64,000 nt of DNA from Draconibacterium mangrovi (GTDB taxonomy: Bacteria > Bacteroidota > Bacteroidia > Bacteroidales > Prolixibacteraceae), in NCBI RefSeq assembly GCF_010586825.1, contig NZ_JAAAGB010000018.1:1-64000 (forward strand). Reading direction: 5' to 3'. The position numbers and the translations under genes are program-made. Of the stretch, positions 26,610 through 37,699 are shown one piece after another. Below the pieces are notes generated by a model that saw nothing but the letters and a program-made list of their open reading frames with translations, made no database searches and had not been told where the DNA came from. Numbering within the stretch: the stretch's first letter is position 1; the number at the start of each line of letters is the position of its first letter.

Positions 26610-27797
26610 ATGAAAAAATACAATACAATAAAATCCACTGCAATCTATATTGCATTACTAATAATATCTCTACAGTACAGTGCAATTGCACAGCCACAAC
26701 GACCTAATCCGGTTATGTCCCCTGACGTTCAGGCAGACAATACCGTAATTTTCAGACTTCGTGCTCCCGAAGCCATGTCTGTTAAGCTTGGTGGTACAAT
26801 GAATGCAGGTTATGCTCAGTTGGATATGACCAAAAATAGTGAGGGTATTTACGAAATTAAGATCGGGCCACTGGAATCTGACATGTATGTATATACCTAT
26901 AATGTTGATGGAGTTAAAACTTTGGATCCCAGTAATAATGTGGTAGTAAGGGACGGTTCGAACATCGAAAGTCGTTTAATGATACCAGGAGAATTAACAG
27001 ACCTTTTTGATTCCCAGGATGTATCACACGGTAATGTAACATCTGTTTGGTATCCATCTCCTGTATTTGGAATAGCGCGCCGAATGATTGTTTACACACC
27101 ACCGGGATATGAAGAATCTTCAAAATCATACCCTGTACTTTATTTGCTGCATGGTGGTGGTGGCGACGAAGAAGCCTGGACAAGCCGTGGGCGTGCAAAC
27201 TATATTCTCGATAATCTAATTGCCCAGGGAAAAGCAGAACCAATGATCGTTGTAATGCCAAATGGTTCTATCGGGCATCCGGCAGCTCCAAACGAACGTT
27301 CGTATTCTGCTGATACACAAACAACCAATGCCATGGATTTTAATTCGATGAATTCAGGGAAGTATGAAGAAAGTCTTGCAAACGATATTATTCCTTTTAT
27401 CGAAAAGAATTACAGAGTTATTAAGGATGCCGATCACCGTGCGTTGGCCGGTTTGTCTATGGGCGGACTTCACGTTACTAACACATTTATGGCTCATCCA
27501 GATTGGTTTGCCTACATAAATGTTATGAGTTCAGGTTGGTTTATTAGCGATAAAGAAATGTATGAAAACGGAGATAAAAGGCTGGCCGAAATTGCTCCAA
27601 AATTTAACAAGACTGTTAAATATCTACGTTTTACCCAGGGTGGGCCGGAAGATATTGCCTATAAAAATGGATTGGCAATGTTAGAGGTTTTCAAAAAGAA
27701 CAATGTCAAATACGAATTTAGCGAAATGTCTGGAGGTCATTCCTGGAATGTATGGCGGAAAGATCTCAAGGATTTTGCACCTAAACTTTTCAAATAA
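26610..27797 (+). CDS. CE1-type serine esterase with N-terminal Ig-like (CBM48-like) domain, copy 1
   Basis: 395 residues; signal peptide to about IAQ (28). An Ig-like E-set domain (about 34-125) is followed by an esterase D-type alpha/beta-hydrolase. The catalytic triad is visible as S283 in AGLSMGG, D348 in GGPEDIAY and H377 in GGHSWNVW. HGGGGDEEAW forms the oxyanion region. Such enzymes remove feruloyl, acetyl or similar esters from plant polysaccharides. It is followed after 24 bp by a second esterase of the same architecture. The two are clearly related but diverged, with different N-terminal loops. Confidence 0.88.
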   Translation: MKKYNTIKSTAIYIALLIISLQYSAIAQPQRPNPVMSPDVQADNTVIFRLRAPEAMSVKLGGTMNAGYAQLDMTKNSEGIYEIKIGPLESDMYVYTYNVDGVKTLDPSNNVVVRDGSNIESRLMIPGELTDLFDSQDVSHGNVTSVWYPSPVFGIARRMIVYTPPGYEESSKSYPVLYLLHGGGGDEEAWTSRGRANYILDNLIAQGKAEPMIVVMPNGSIGHPAAPNERSYSADTQTTNAMDFNSMNSGKYEESLANDIIPFIEKNYRVIKDADHRALAGLSMGGLHVTNTFMAHPDWFAYINVMSSGWFISDKEMYENGDKRLAEIAPKFNKTVKYLRFTQGGPEDIAYKNGLAMLEVFKKNNVKYEFSEMSGGHSWNVWRKDLKDFAPKLFK

Positions 27798-27821
27798 TTA
27801 ATCAATCTATAAACTATAAAA

Positions 27822-28994
27822 ATGAAAAAGTTATTATTTCTCACATGGTTATTTCTGACCGTGATGTCCGTTCAAACAAGAGCGCAACAAAACCTGTTTG
27901 GTGGACAGGACATCGAATCTGCAGTAGTCAATGCAGACAATACAGTTACTTTTAGATTTCTTGCACCAAATGCAAAAAGTGTATCGGTTGCCGGCGATTT
28001 TGCCGAAAAAGCTGAAGAAAATCCGGTTGGCGGAGTTGTTGGTACAGGCTTGTTGCCAATGACAAAAGGCAAAGACGGAATATGGACCTTGACAACCAAA
28101 CCACTTAGTTCAGAATTGTACATGTATTTGTTCGATGTTGATGGCGTTGCAACCATCGACCCAAATAATCCATATGTTTTCAGAGACTATGCTACCGTAA
28201 GTAACATTTTTTTGGTTGGTAATGGCTTAGCAGATGTATACAAAGTACAGGATGTCCCCCATGGTTCTTTAACACATCGTTGGTATGATTCAAAAGGACT
28301 GGGATCTGATCGTCGGATCAATATCTATACTCCTGCAGGTTATGAAAACAGCAATGCGAAATATCCGGTACTTTATCTTTTGCACGGATTTGGAGGTGAT
28401 GAAGATGAGTGGGTAAATTTCGGAAGGGCTACACAAATATTGGATAATCTGATTGCTCAGGGGAAAGCCGAACCAATGATTGTTGCAATGACAAACGGCC
28501 ATACTGCAATGGAAGCTGCACCAGGCGAAAGCAGCATGGGTTTTTATAAACCTGGAAGAGAAAAAGACAGGGCAGATGTTCCAAATGCTTTTGTAGACAA
28601 TTTTAAAGATGTAATTGCATTTGTTGAGAGTAACTACCGTGTTGTTCCGGATAAAGCTCACCGTGCCATCGCAGGCCTTTCGATGGGCGGTGGTCATGCC
28701 ATAAATATCTCAAGAACGTATGAAAACACCTTCGATTATGTTGGAGTATTTTCATCGGCAGGTGGTGGCGACGAAAAATTTGATGCCAGCCTTAAAAAGC
28801 AATTTGATAATGGTGTGAAATTATACTGGATCGGTATCGGACGTGAAGACTTTATTTTACCCAGAAACAAAGAGTTCAGGGCTAAAATGGACGAATTAGG
28901 ACTCAAATATACTTACGTTGAAACCGACTACGGACACGTTTGGAAATGCTGGAGAATGTATCTATCTGATTTTACTCCATTATTATTTAAATAG
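27822..28994 (+). CDS. CE1-type serine esterase with N-terminal Ig-like domain, copy 2
   Basis: 390 residues; signal peptide ending TRA (21). Ig-like domain about 30-128, with a VAGDF loop and WTLTTKPL. Catalytic Ser287 in [10 protein letters not shown], Asp343 in IGREDFIL and His372 in YGHVWKCWR. HGFGGDEDEWVNFGRA follows the nucleophile-domain beta strand. It is a close paralogue of the protein at 33195-34394; both begin QQNLFGGQDIESA after the signal. It lies 7 bp before a DUF1593 gene, an arrangement repeated at 33195-36004. Confidence 0.9.
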   Translation: MKKLLFLTWLFLTVMSVQTRAQQNLFGGQDIESAVVNADNTVTFRFLAPNAKSVSVAGDFAEKAEENPVGGVVGTGLLPMTKGKDGIWTLTTKPLSSELYMYLFDVDGVATIDPNNPYVFRDYATVSNIFLVGNGLADVYKVQDVPHGSLTHRWYDSKGLGSDRRINIYTPAGYENSNAKYPVLYLLHGFGGDEDEWVNFGRATQILDNLIAQGKAEPMIVAMTNGHTAMEAAPGESSMGFYKPGREKDRADVPNAFVDNFKDVIAFVESNYRVVPDKAHRAIAGLSMGGGHAINISRTYENTFDYVGVFSSAGGGDEKFDASLKKQFDNGVKLYWIGIGREDFILPRNKEFRAKMDELGLKYTYVETDYGHVWKCWRMYLSDFTPLLFK

Positions 28995-29001
28995 GTAAAC
29001 T

Positions 29002-30615
29002 ATGAAAAATACTATTCTAACTATGAAAGTCTGGATTATTGTTTTGGCAATTGTATCTGCTTTCACAAATTGTTCAAAACAAAAACCGGTTGAGAAACCG
29101 GCCAAACCTCGCACTATCGTTACATGCGATCCTGAGTTGGATGACAATAACTCGATGATACGTTTTCTGCTTCATGCCACCGATTACCAAATTGATGGTT
29201 TGGTGTATACCAGCAGCCGTTTTCACTGGAAAGGCGATGGAAAAGGAACTACTCAGTTTATTGAAGGAAGTGAATATGACCAACTTGGACTTGGGCCTCA
29301 AACCTCGTGGAGGTGGGCGCCGGATGAACGATTTATTGATGATATTTTGGATGCCTATGAAGAATCTTATGCAAATCTAAAAGTGCATGATCCTGAATTT
29401 CCTACTCCTGAGTATCTTAAATCAGTTACAGTTTGGGGAAACTGTGCTTTCGAGGGAGACTATTCTGAAGATACAGAAGGTTCAATCCTTATTAAAACAA
29501 ATATTCTCGACGAAAAGCCCGGACCACTATTTTTGCAAGCCTGGGGAGGTTCTTCAACCATTGCAGCAGCACTTCGGTCGATAGAAGATGATTACAAAAG
29601 CACTCCTGATTGGGATGCTGTTTACAAAAAAGTTTGCGATAAAATTGTTCTTTGCCTTTCAGGCGATCAGGACAATGCATACAACAAATACATCGCTGTA
29701 AACTGGCCTGATGCGTATGTACAAAATTTACGTGGAAGTATGGGCAGGTACGATAACAGTTCTTACGATTACCTTACTTCTCCCGACTGGACAGCTGAAA
29801 ATATGCGAATTGGACCAATTGGTTCGTTAGTTAGGTGCTGGGGCGACGGCAAACAAATGGTTTCCGGCGATGTGATGGATGTTATTGGACCTTATAAAGG
29901 AGAATCTATTTTAGAATTGGCAAATCAGGGCTATATCATGTGGAATTCTCCTTCGCCTGTCGGAACGCTTTATGGAGATGGCGACAGTGGTTGCTTTTAC
30001 AACCTTATTGGCAACGGACTTCGCGCCTGGCAAGATCCCCGATGGGGTGGCTGGGCCGGACGTTGGGATCCAAACTCGGGTGCACCAAGGTCAGGACATC
30101 CCGATTATATGGCTATGGATATTATGATGTTGCATGACAGAGTGGTAGGAGCCGCGAAAACCGGTGAAAGTTTTGATCTATTTGCCATGTTTGGTATGGC
30201 GGGACCAGGTAACGCTGAAGAAGATCATTCGTTTCCGAATATGTTTCCGGAAAGAAATCTTGCAGAAGCAGCCCGCATGAAGTGGTCGGTAACACCAAAT
30301 TACGAAGATGCAAACCATTACCCTGATCTAACTGGTCCTTTGAACATTAGTGCCAAGCCGGGTGAAAAAATTGAAATCAATGCAACTGCTGTCGATCCGG
30401 ATGGTGACCAAATGGATATAAAATGGTGGTACTTCCCTGTAGGTACTTACGAAAGCGATGCACTTGCTGTAGATAGTCCGGCTACTGCCCAGACTACGTT
30501 TACGGTTCCTGGAAATGCCAAATCGGGTGAAACGATCCATTTTGTGCTTCAAGCTATTGACCATGGTAGTCCTGTATTGACAAAATACCTGAGAACGGTG
30601 ATTACAGTTTTGTAA
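29002..30615 (+). CDS. Sde182-type (DUF1593) nucleoside-hydrolase-like lipoprotein, copy 3
   Basis: 537 residues. Lipoprotein signal with C24 (FTNC). Metal loop TCDPELDDNNSM (D43, E45, D47, D48). Further shared segments are SSRFHWKGDGKGTTQ, GPQTSWRW, PLFLQAWGGSSTIAAAL, GDGDSGCFYNLIGNGLRAWQD and GWAGRWD. The C-terminal Ig-like domain (DPDGDQMDIKWWYF) ends YLRTVITVL. Paired with copy 4, which follows directly; the two share the PELDDNNS loop and the SSRFHWKGDG segment, unlike copies 2 and 5. Secreted and probably anchored. A 13-bp palindrome overlaps the stop. Confidence 0.86.
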   Translation: MKNTILTMKVWIIVLAIVSAFTNCSKQKPVEKPAKPRTIVTCDPELDDNNSMIRFLLHATDYQIDGLVYTSSRFHWKGDGKGTTQFIEGSEYDQLGLGPQTSWRWAPDERFIDDILDAYEESYANLKVHDPEFPTPEYLKSVTVWGNCAFEGDYSEDTEGSILIKTNILDEKPGPLFLQAWGGSSTIAAALRSIEDDYKSTPDWDAVYKKVCDKIVLCLSGDQDNAYNKYIAVNWPDAYVQNLRGSMGRYDNSSYDYLTSPDWTAENMRIGPIGSLVRCWGDGKQMVSGDVMDVIGPYKGESILELANQGYIMWNSPSPVGTLYGDGDSGCFYNLIGNGLRAWQDPRWGGWAGRWDPNSGAPRSGHPDYMAMDIMMLHDRVVGAAKTGESFDLFAMFGMAGPGNAEEDHSFPNMFPERNLAEAARMKWSVTPNYEDANHYPDLTGPLNISAKPGEKIEINATAVDPDGDQMDIKWWYFPVGTYESDALAVDSPATAQTTFTVPGNAKSGETIHFVLQAIDHGSPVLTKYLRTVITVL

Positions 30616-30624
30616 TCTGATTAC
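30612..30624. repeat. 13-bp palindrome GTAATCTGATTAC
   Basis: GTAATC-T-GATTAC overlaps the stop of DUF1593 copy 3. The reverse-complement form GTAATCAGATTAC is at 34394-34406, just after an esterase gene and before DUF1593 copy 5. Both precede a DUF1593 gene, so an operator is possible but unproven. Confidence 0.4.
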
Positions 30625-30684
30625 AGGATTAATAAGTTTTATCTGCTACTACTTGGTAGATAATTGAAAAATAAAAAGTTGATT

Positions 30685-32244
30685 ATGAAAGGCATTCTGA
30701 CAAATTTGAAAGTACTGACTATTGGTTTGGTAGCTGTATTTTCTTTAACTAATTGTACAAGCCAAAATTCATTAAAAGAAAAAGAAGAGGTTCAAAAGCC
30801 GCGTGTGGTGGTTACCTGCGATCCGGAGTTGGATGATAACAATTCATTGATTCGCTTCTTACTTTTTAGTACCGACTTTGACGTTGAAGGATTGATCTAT
30901 GCAAGTAGCCGGTTTCACTGGAAAGGTGACGGTCAGGGAACTACGCAGTATATTCCGGAGAGAGAATATTCCTCTAACGGACGTGATCTTGGGCCACAAA
31001 CTTCGTGGAGATGGGCTGAAGGTGAGCGGTTTATTGATGATCTGGTAGAAGCTTACGAGTCTGTTTATCAGAACTTGAAAGTTCATAATCCGAATTATCC
31101 TACGCCTGAGGAATTAAAGTCGAAGATATATTTGGGCAATGTGGAGTTTGAAGGTGATATCTCTTATGATACACCAGGCTCCGACAGGATAAAGGAAATT
31201 CTTCTTGATGATGATCCAAGACCTGTTTTTATACAGGTATGGGGTGGACCTAGTACTGCATCAAGGGCGCTCAAATCTATAGAGGATGAATATAAAGAGT
31301 CTCCCGAGTGGGAGAGTATTAAGGAAAAAGTATCGGCAAAGGCAAAGTTCTGCCTGTCCGGTCAGCAGGATTTGTCCTATCAGGAATATGTGCAGCCCAA
31401 CTGGCCACAGGTGGAGTCAATCATGCTTAACGCCGGTGTTACAAGTTTGGGTTACGGCGCTAAACGTGCAGTTGGCGGGACTAAAGATACCATCTATTTT
31501 TCGTCAGCATGGACTTTGGAAAATATCAAAAGCAAGGGTGTTTTTGGTGAGCATTACCGGGTGTGGGGCGATGGCCGGCAAATGGCGCCCGGCGATTTTA
31601 CGGATTACTTTGGCGAAAAAGGGTATACTGCCGACGAACTTCGCGAGAAGGGGTACTGGGTTTGGACACCACCTCAGCCGGAAGGTAATTTTATTAGCGA
31701 AGGCGACACACCCATGTTCCTGAACCTGATCGGTAACGGATTACGAGCCTACGAAGGGCAAGAGTATGGAGGATGGGCTGGACGTAGAAAAGAGCTAACT
31801 GAAGAAGAGAAAGCTGCCGGATTTACCGCTCCGTATGCAATGAGCAGAGTAAAAGATGAAGTCCTTCCTGATTTCTTGCCTGCGATACAAAATAATTTCG
31901 CAGCACGTTTAAACTGGTCGGTTACAACGGAGTATGAAAATGCAAACCACGAGCCCGTTATTGAAGCGCCTCTGGAAATGACGGCAGCTGCAGGAAGTAC
32001 GATAAAGCTTAATGCCAATGTTTCAGATCCGGATAACGACTATGTTTCCACAAACTGGATGCAATTTAAGGTGGGAAGCTACAAAGGCGATGTTTCTTTT
32101 GCCAATGTAACAGAAGCAACTACATCTGTAACTATTCCATCTGATGCGAATAGCGGAGGTACTATTCATTTAATTCTTACCGCTACCGACAATCAAGAAG
32201 TTCCAATGACAAGTTACCATAGAATCATTTTAACAATAAACTAA
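30685..32244 (+). CDS. Sde182-type (DUF1593) nucleoside-hydrolase-like lipoprotein, copy 4
   Basis: 519 residues from ATG 30685; the TTG at 30664 is a weaker start. Lipoprotein signal with C24 (LTNC). Metal loop TCDPELDDNNSL (D46, E48, D50, D51), SSRFHWKGDGQGTTQ, GPQTSWRWAEGERFIDD, PVFIQVWGGPSTASRAL and EGDTPMFLNLIGNGLRAY. The C-terminal Ig-like domain starts near NHEPVI and ends YHRIILTIN. It is a diverged tandem duplicate of copy 3. As with the others, the family has the fold and acidic loop of Ca2+-dependent nucleoside hydrolases, but no activity is proven by sequence. Confidence 0.86.
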   Translation: MKGILTNLKVLTIGLVAVFSLTNCTSQNSLKEKEEVQKPRVVVTCDPELDDNNSLIRFLLFSTDFDVEGLIYASSRFHWKGDGQGTTQYIPEREYSSNGRDLGPQTSWRWAEGERFIDDLVEAYESVYQNLKVHNPNYPTPEELKSKIYLGNVEFEGDISYDTPGSDRIKEILLDDDPRPVFIQVWGGPSTASRALKSIEDEYKESPEWESIKEKVSAKAKFCLSGQQDLSYQEYVQPNWPQVESIMLNAGVTSLGYGAKRAVGGTKDTIYFSSAWTLENIKSKGVFGEHYRVWGDGRQMAPGDFTDYFGEKGYTADELREKGYWVWTPPQPEGNFISEGDTPMFLNLIGNGLRAYEGQEYGGWAGRRKELTEEEKAAGFTAPYAMSRVKDEVLPDFLPAIQNNFAARLNWSVTTEYENANHEPVIEAPLEMTAAAGSTIKLNANVSDPDNDYVSTNWMQFKVGSYKGDVSFANVTEATTSVTIPSDANSGGTIHLILTATDNQEVPMTSYHRIILTIN

Positions 32245-32255
32245 ATAAAACAAGT

Positions 32256-32269
32256 CCCGAATTATCGGG
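32256..32269 (+). terminator. Weak hairpin after DUF1593 copy 4
   Basis: CCCGA (32256-32260) and TCGGG (32265-32269) form a short stem with an ATTA loop 11 bp after the gene, with no T-run. Probably a minor pause or stability element. Confidence 0.3.
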
Positions 32270-32313
32270 CTAGTTTCATGAGTTACCAATGAAAAACAAA
32301 TAATAATAAACCA

Positions 32314-33186
32314 ATGAAAAAAACGATTATTTCTATTTTAGCCATACTAGCGTTTTCGCTAAACATGAATGCGCAACAAGTATTTGAACAAGACCCGGCA
32401 AAACACCAGGCAAGAGTATTTCCGATGCCCGTAGAGCATTTATATTTCCACAGCGAAATTCTTCAGTCCGATAAAAATTTCACAGTGTACCTTCCCAAAA
32501 GTTACAAAACCGACACGGACCGTAAATATCCGGTGGCTTATATGCTCCACGGTGCCAACGAAAACGATTGGGAGTGGGCAAATATTCCTACCTCTATGAT
32601 CAATGAAGTTATTACAAAGTCAACCGCTGACGGGATGGCTTGTGAAATGATAATTGTATGTCCTAACGCAACAGAGGGCACAATGGGCTATTTCAATCGT
32701 GAAAATTGGAAATACGAAGATTATTTTTTCAATGAGTTAATACCTTTCGTTGAGTCGCATTACCGTGTTATTGCCGATAAAGGACACCGTGCAATTGGGG
32801 GACTTTCGATGGGTGGCGGAGGTTCATTTATGTATGGAATGACTCATCCTGAAATGTTCAGCAGCGTATATGCTATAAGCGGAGCAGTTCCTTCAAGTCT
32901 GAATGTCAGTGAACAGAGTAAAACACCATTTAGCATACAATTTAATATTGATGACCTGACAGAAGCTCAAATTGAGGAAATAAAAACTGTGGATTTTGTT
33001 TTGGATTGTGGTGATGACGATTTTCTTTTTGATGCCAATGTAGCGTGCTATCAATCAATGAAAAAGGCAGAACTTACCTGCGAATTTCGTTCCCGCAACG
33101 GGGCACACGCTTCCTATTACTGGTACGACAGCCTGGGATATGCCCTTGTTTGGTTTACCCGCCATTTTTCTGAACAATGTAAATAA
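32314..33186 (+). CDS. CE1-type serine esterase, single-domain, copy 3
   Basis: 290 residues; signal peptide to about MNA (20). No Ig-like domain. Esterase D-type alpha/beta-hydrolase with Ser165 in [10 protein letters not shown], the acidic residue in DCGDDDFLFD (about 232-237) and His265 in RNGAHASYYWYD. HGANENDWEW forms the oxyanion region. It is the partner of the protein at 36004-36867, with the same length, the same CGDDDF loop and RNGAH ending. It lies between DUF1593 copy 4 and esterase copy 4. Confidence 0.88.
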   Translation: MKKTIISILAILAFSLNMNAQQVFEQDPAKHQARVFPMPVEHLYFHSEILQSDKNFTVYLPKSYKTDTDRKYPVAYMLHGANENDWEWANIPTSMINEVITKSTADGMACEMIIVCPNATEGTMGYFNRENWKYEDYFFNELIPFVESHYRVIADKGHRAIGGLSMGGGGSFMYGMTHPEMFSSVYAISGAVPSSLNVSEQSKTPFSIQFNIDDLTEAQIEEIKTVDFVLDCGDDDFLFDANVACYQSMKKAELTCEFRSRNGAHASYYWYDSLGYALVWFTRHFSEQCK

Positions 33187-33194
33187 GCTGATTA

Positions 33195-34394
33195 ATGAAA
33201 AAACTAACATTTTTATTCGTCCTGTTTTTAGCAACGTTAGCTATAGACACCATTGCTCAACAAAACCTGTTTGGTGGGCAGGATATAGAGTCAGCGATAG
33301 TGAATCAAGATAATACTGTCACGTTCAGATTTATTGCACCTAATGCGAAAGAAGTGAGTGTGGCCGGCGATTTTGTTTCAAAAGTGGAAGATAACCCGAT
33401 TGGTGGAATGGTAGGTACAGGGCTTGCTCCGATGACGAAAGATCAGGATGGAACTTGGACGTTAACTACTGAGCCTCTTGCATCAGAGTTATACAGCTAT
33501 TTATTTCTTGTTGATGGAGTAGCGACTACCGATCCTAATAATCCATTTGTATTTCGCGATTTTGCAACATTTACCAATGTTTTTGTTGTTGGAAACGGGC
33601 AAGCAGATTTATATAAAGTTAATGATATACCACACGGTTCAATATCTCACGATTGGTACGAATCCAAAGGCATGGGAAAGGATCGCCGTGTAAATATTTA
33701 TACGCCTCCGGGCTATAAAAAGAGTAAAGAAAAATATCCGGTTCTCTATCTTTTACATGGATATGGTGGCGATGAAGATGAGTGGGTAAATTTTGGAAGG
33801 ACTGCTCAGATTATTGACAACCTGATTGCCCAGGGAAAAGCGAAACCAATGATGGTTGTTATGCCTAACGGACATATCGATATGGAAGCCTCTCCGGGTG
33901 AAAGCAGTATTGGTTTTGTTAAACCAAAACATTCAACTGATTATCCGGCAAGTGATGGCACTTTTGAGGGCAATTTTGATGAAATAATTGATTTTGTCGA
34001 AAACAATTACAGGGCTGTTCCCGATAAGGCTCACCGTGCAATAGCTGGTTTATCCATGGGAGGATTTCATGCCATTCATATCTCGGCCATTCATAAAAAT
34101 ACCTTTGACTATGTTGGTGTATTTTCATCGGGACACAACGTGATACTAAATGATGGCAAAGGGGTTTTTGCCAATTTTGATGCTTCCTTAACGAAACAAA
34201 AGGAAAACGGCCTGCAATTATATTGGGTAGGTATTGGTGTAGACGATTTTCTGTACAAACAAAATAAGGAGTTCAGAGCGTTATTGGATAAAACCGAAAT
34301 GGAGTATACCTACGTTGAAACGGGGGGGGGACATATCTGGAAAAACTGGCGTATTTACCTGGGTGATTTTGCTCCGCTTTTATTTAAAAATTAG
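33195..34394 (+). CDS. CE1-type serine esterase with N-terminal Ig-like domain, copy 4
   Basis: 399 residues; signal peptide ending TIA (21), then QQNLFGGQDIESA as in copy 2. Ig-like domain about 30-128. Ser287 in AGLSMGGFHA, acidic residue in VGIGVDDFLY (about 350) and His380 in ETGGGHIWKNW. The codons just before the catalytic His contain a run of nine G residues (34322-34330). A slip there would remove the His and the last 20 residues. The paralogue at 27822 has no such run. It starts 8 bp after esterase copy 3. Confidence 0.9.
   Translation: MKKLTFLFVLFLATLAIDTIAQQNLFGGQDIESAIVNQDNTVTFRFIAPNAKEVSVAGDFVSKVEDNPIGGMVGTGLAPMTKDQDGTWTLTTEPLASELYSYLFLVDGVATTDPNNPFVFRDFATFTNVFVVGNGQADLYKVNDIPHGSISHDWYESKGMGKDRRVNIYTPPGYKKSKEKYPVLYLLHGYGGDEDEWVNFGRTAQIIDNLIAQGKAKPMMVVMPNGHIDMEASPGESSIGFVKPKHSTDYPASDGTFEGNFDEIIDFVENNYRAVPDKAHRAIAGLSMGGFHAIHISAIHKNTFDYVGVFSSGHNVILNDGKGVFANFDASLTKQKENGLQLYWVGIGVDDFLYKQNKEFRALLDKTEMEYTYVETGGGHIWKNWRIYLGDFAPLLFKN
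34322..34330 (+). repeat. G9 homopolymer inside an esterase gene
   Basis: Nine consecutive G residues encode part of TGGGH immediately before the catalytic His of esterase copy 4. Runs of this length are slippage-prone and rare in a genome of this base composition. It could be a phase-variable switch or simply drift. Confidence 0.7.
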
Positions 34395-34406
34395 TAATCA
34401 GATTAC
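34394..34406. repeat. 13-bp palindrome GTAATCAGATTAC
   Basis: Reverse-complement form of the palindrome at 30612-30624. It overlaps the end of esterase copy 4 and lies 24 bp before DUF1593 copy 5. Confidence 0.4.
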
Positions 34407-34429
34407 AACTAAGCCAATAATTTAAAACT

Positions 34430-36867
<2,438 letters not shown>

Positions 36868-36948
36868 TGTTTATGTATTTAGATAGTTAGTTTACGGATA
36901 TGATAATTTAGTTACATATAGATAGTTTAGTTACTTAGTTAGTTTATT

Positions 36949-36979
36949 CGATCCGGGCTTTGTTCCGGATCGTTTTTTT
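36949..36979 (+). terminator. Intrinsic terminator of the hydrolase block
   Basis: CGATCCGG (36949-36956) pairs with CCGGATCG (36965-36972) across an 8-nt loop and is followed by seven T (36973-36979). This is the best intrinsic terminator in the window; it lies 81 bp after the last esterase. Confidence 0.9.
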
Positions 36980-37315
36980 AAAATACTGGGTGTAAAATAC
37001 TTTTCAAAAAGTGAATGGAGAATGCGATTATCAAGATTCGTATAAATCGAAATCGTTCAGATATGGTAGGCTTATCTGAAAGATGTTATGAATTACCATG
37101 CTTATAATTCTCTTGTTCCTTATTTCTTGCTTCCAAAGCAAGTGACTTTGTGAATGGTCAAGTTCTTTATGTTAACGATGCTAAATACCTTGCCCAGTGA
37201 ATATTGGGAATATACACATTAAAGCTAAGTTGATGTCAAGGTGCTTATTCATAGTAAGTTATAAATATGAATCTGACTTAAATTTTATAATTGATCAACC
37301 AAAAAGCATTTTTAT

Positions 37316-37464
37316 TAAAAAACTCCCTGGTCTCTCCAGGGAGTCGAAGTTTGTTATAGAAATTCTATCGTTAACAAACTAAACTAAATTGTAATATTTT
37401 GATACCATCCGTATTGGCTTTGGTGAGCCGAATCAAAACCCGATAATTTGTTATTTAATGCTAT
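37316..37464 (-). ncRNA. Candidate small RNA of about 150 nt
   Basis: Read on the minus strand, a promoter-like pair (TTTG, 20 nt, TAGTTTTG at 37501-37470) is followed by a structured stretch. GGCT/AGCC forms a hairpin inside an outer GTTTTGAT/ATCAAAAT stem, around 37394-37437. GTTTGTTA pairs with AACAAAC around a GATAGAA/TTCTAT stem (about 37350-37379). Last comes a terminator: ACTCCCTGG and CCAGGGAGT with a 5-nt loop (37344-37322), then a run of T from 37321. No open frame of note lies inside. I recognise no known RNA family. A regulator of the hydrolase block or the adjacent LytS gene is possible. Confidence 0.5.
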
Positions 37465-37469
37465 GTCGT

Positions 37470-37501
37470 CAAAACTAATTAATACTCGCCTCAGAATCAA
37501 A
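37470..37501 (-). promoter_or_regulatory. Bacteroidota-type promoter for the candidate small RNA
   Basis: On the minus strand, TTTG (37501-37498) lies 20 nt before TAGTTTTG (37477-37470), which matches TTTG-N19/21-TAnnTTTG exactly. Predicted transcription start near 37464. Confidence 0.5.
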
Positions 37502-37650
37502 TTTCTGAGATGAAGGTATTTATAATTGCGACGTTTGACATTAGACTAATTTGTGGTTTCCCTTTTTGCAATTGAGAGAATTATTCTCAAATACGTTCAT
37601 AGTACGTTGATGTACAAACATCGTGCTTTATCGGGAATTCATCTTTGGAA

Positions 37651-37682
37651 TTTGCGACTTTGCGACATAAAAATTAAGTTTA
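37651..37682 (+). promoter_or_regulatory. Promoter candidate for the LytS/LytTR genes
   Basis: TTTG at 37651-37654, a 20-nt spacer, then TAAGTTTA (one mismatch to TAnnTTTG) at 37675-37682, 18 bp before the LytS start codon. Confidence 0.4.
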
Positions 37683-37699
37683 AAAAATAATGTATTAGA

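Larger units (their letters stand above)
36868..37699. other. 832-bp gap between the hydrolase block and the LytS gene
   Basis: No coding region is supported. From left to right: short tagtta-type repeats (36880-36945), an intrinsic terminator (36949-36979), a candidate minus-strand small RNA (37316-37464) with promoter (37470-37501), an imperfect inverted repeat TTGAGA/TCTCAA at 37572-37590, and a plus-strand promoter candidate (37651-37682). The stretch 37000-37300 shows nothing I recognise. Confidence 0.65.

Noticed and set aside
36880-36945. Repeated tagtta units, considered as a CRISPR or tandem array
   Set aside because: The units are short, irregular and AT-only, with no spacers or cas genes nearby.
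37197-37382. 61-residue plus-strand open frame across the candidate small RNA
   Set aside because: It overlaps strong hairpins, has no ribosome-binding site or family resemblance, and the composition is that of AT-rich non-coding sequence.
37572-37590. TTGAGA...TCTCAA inverted repeat as an operator of the LytS gene
   Set aside because: Only six bases pair, and no second copy was found; too weak to list as a site.
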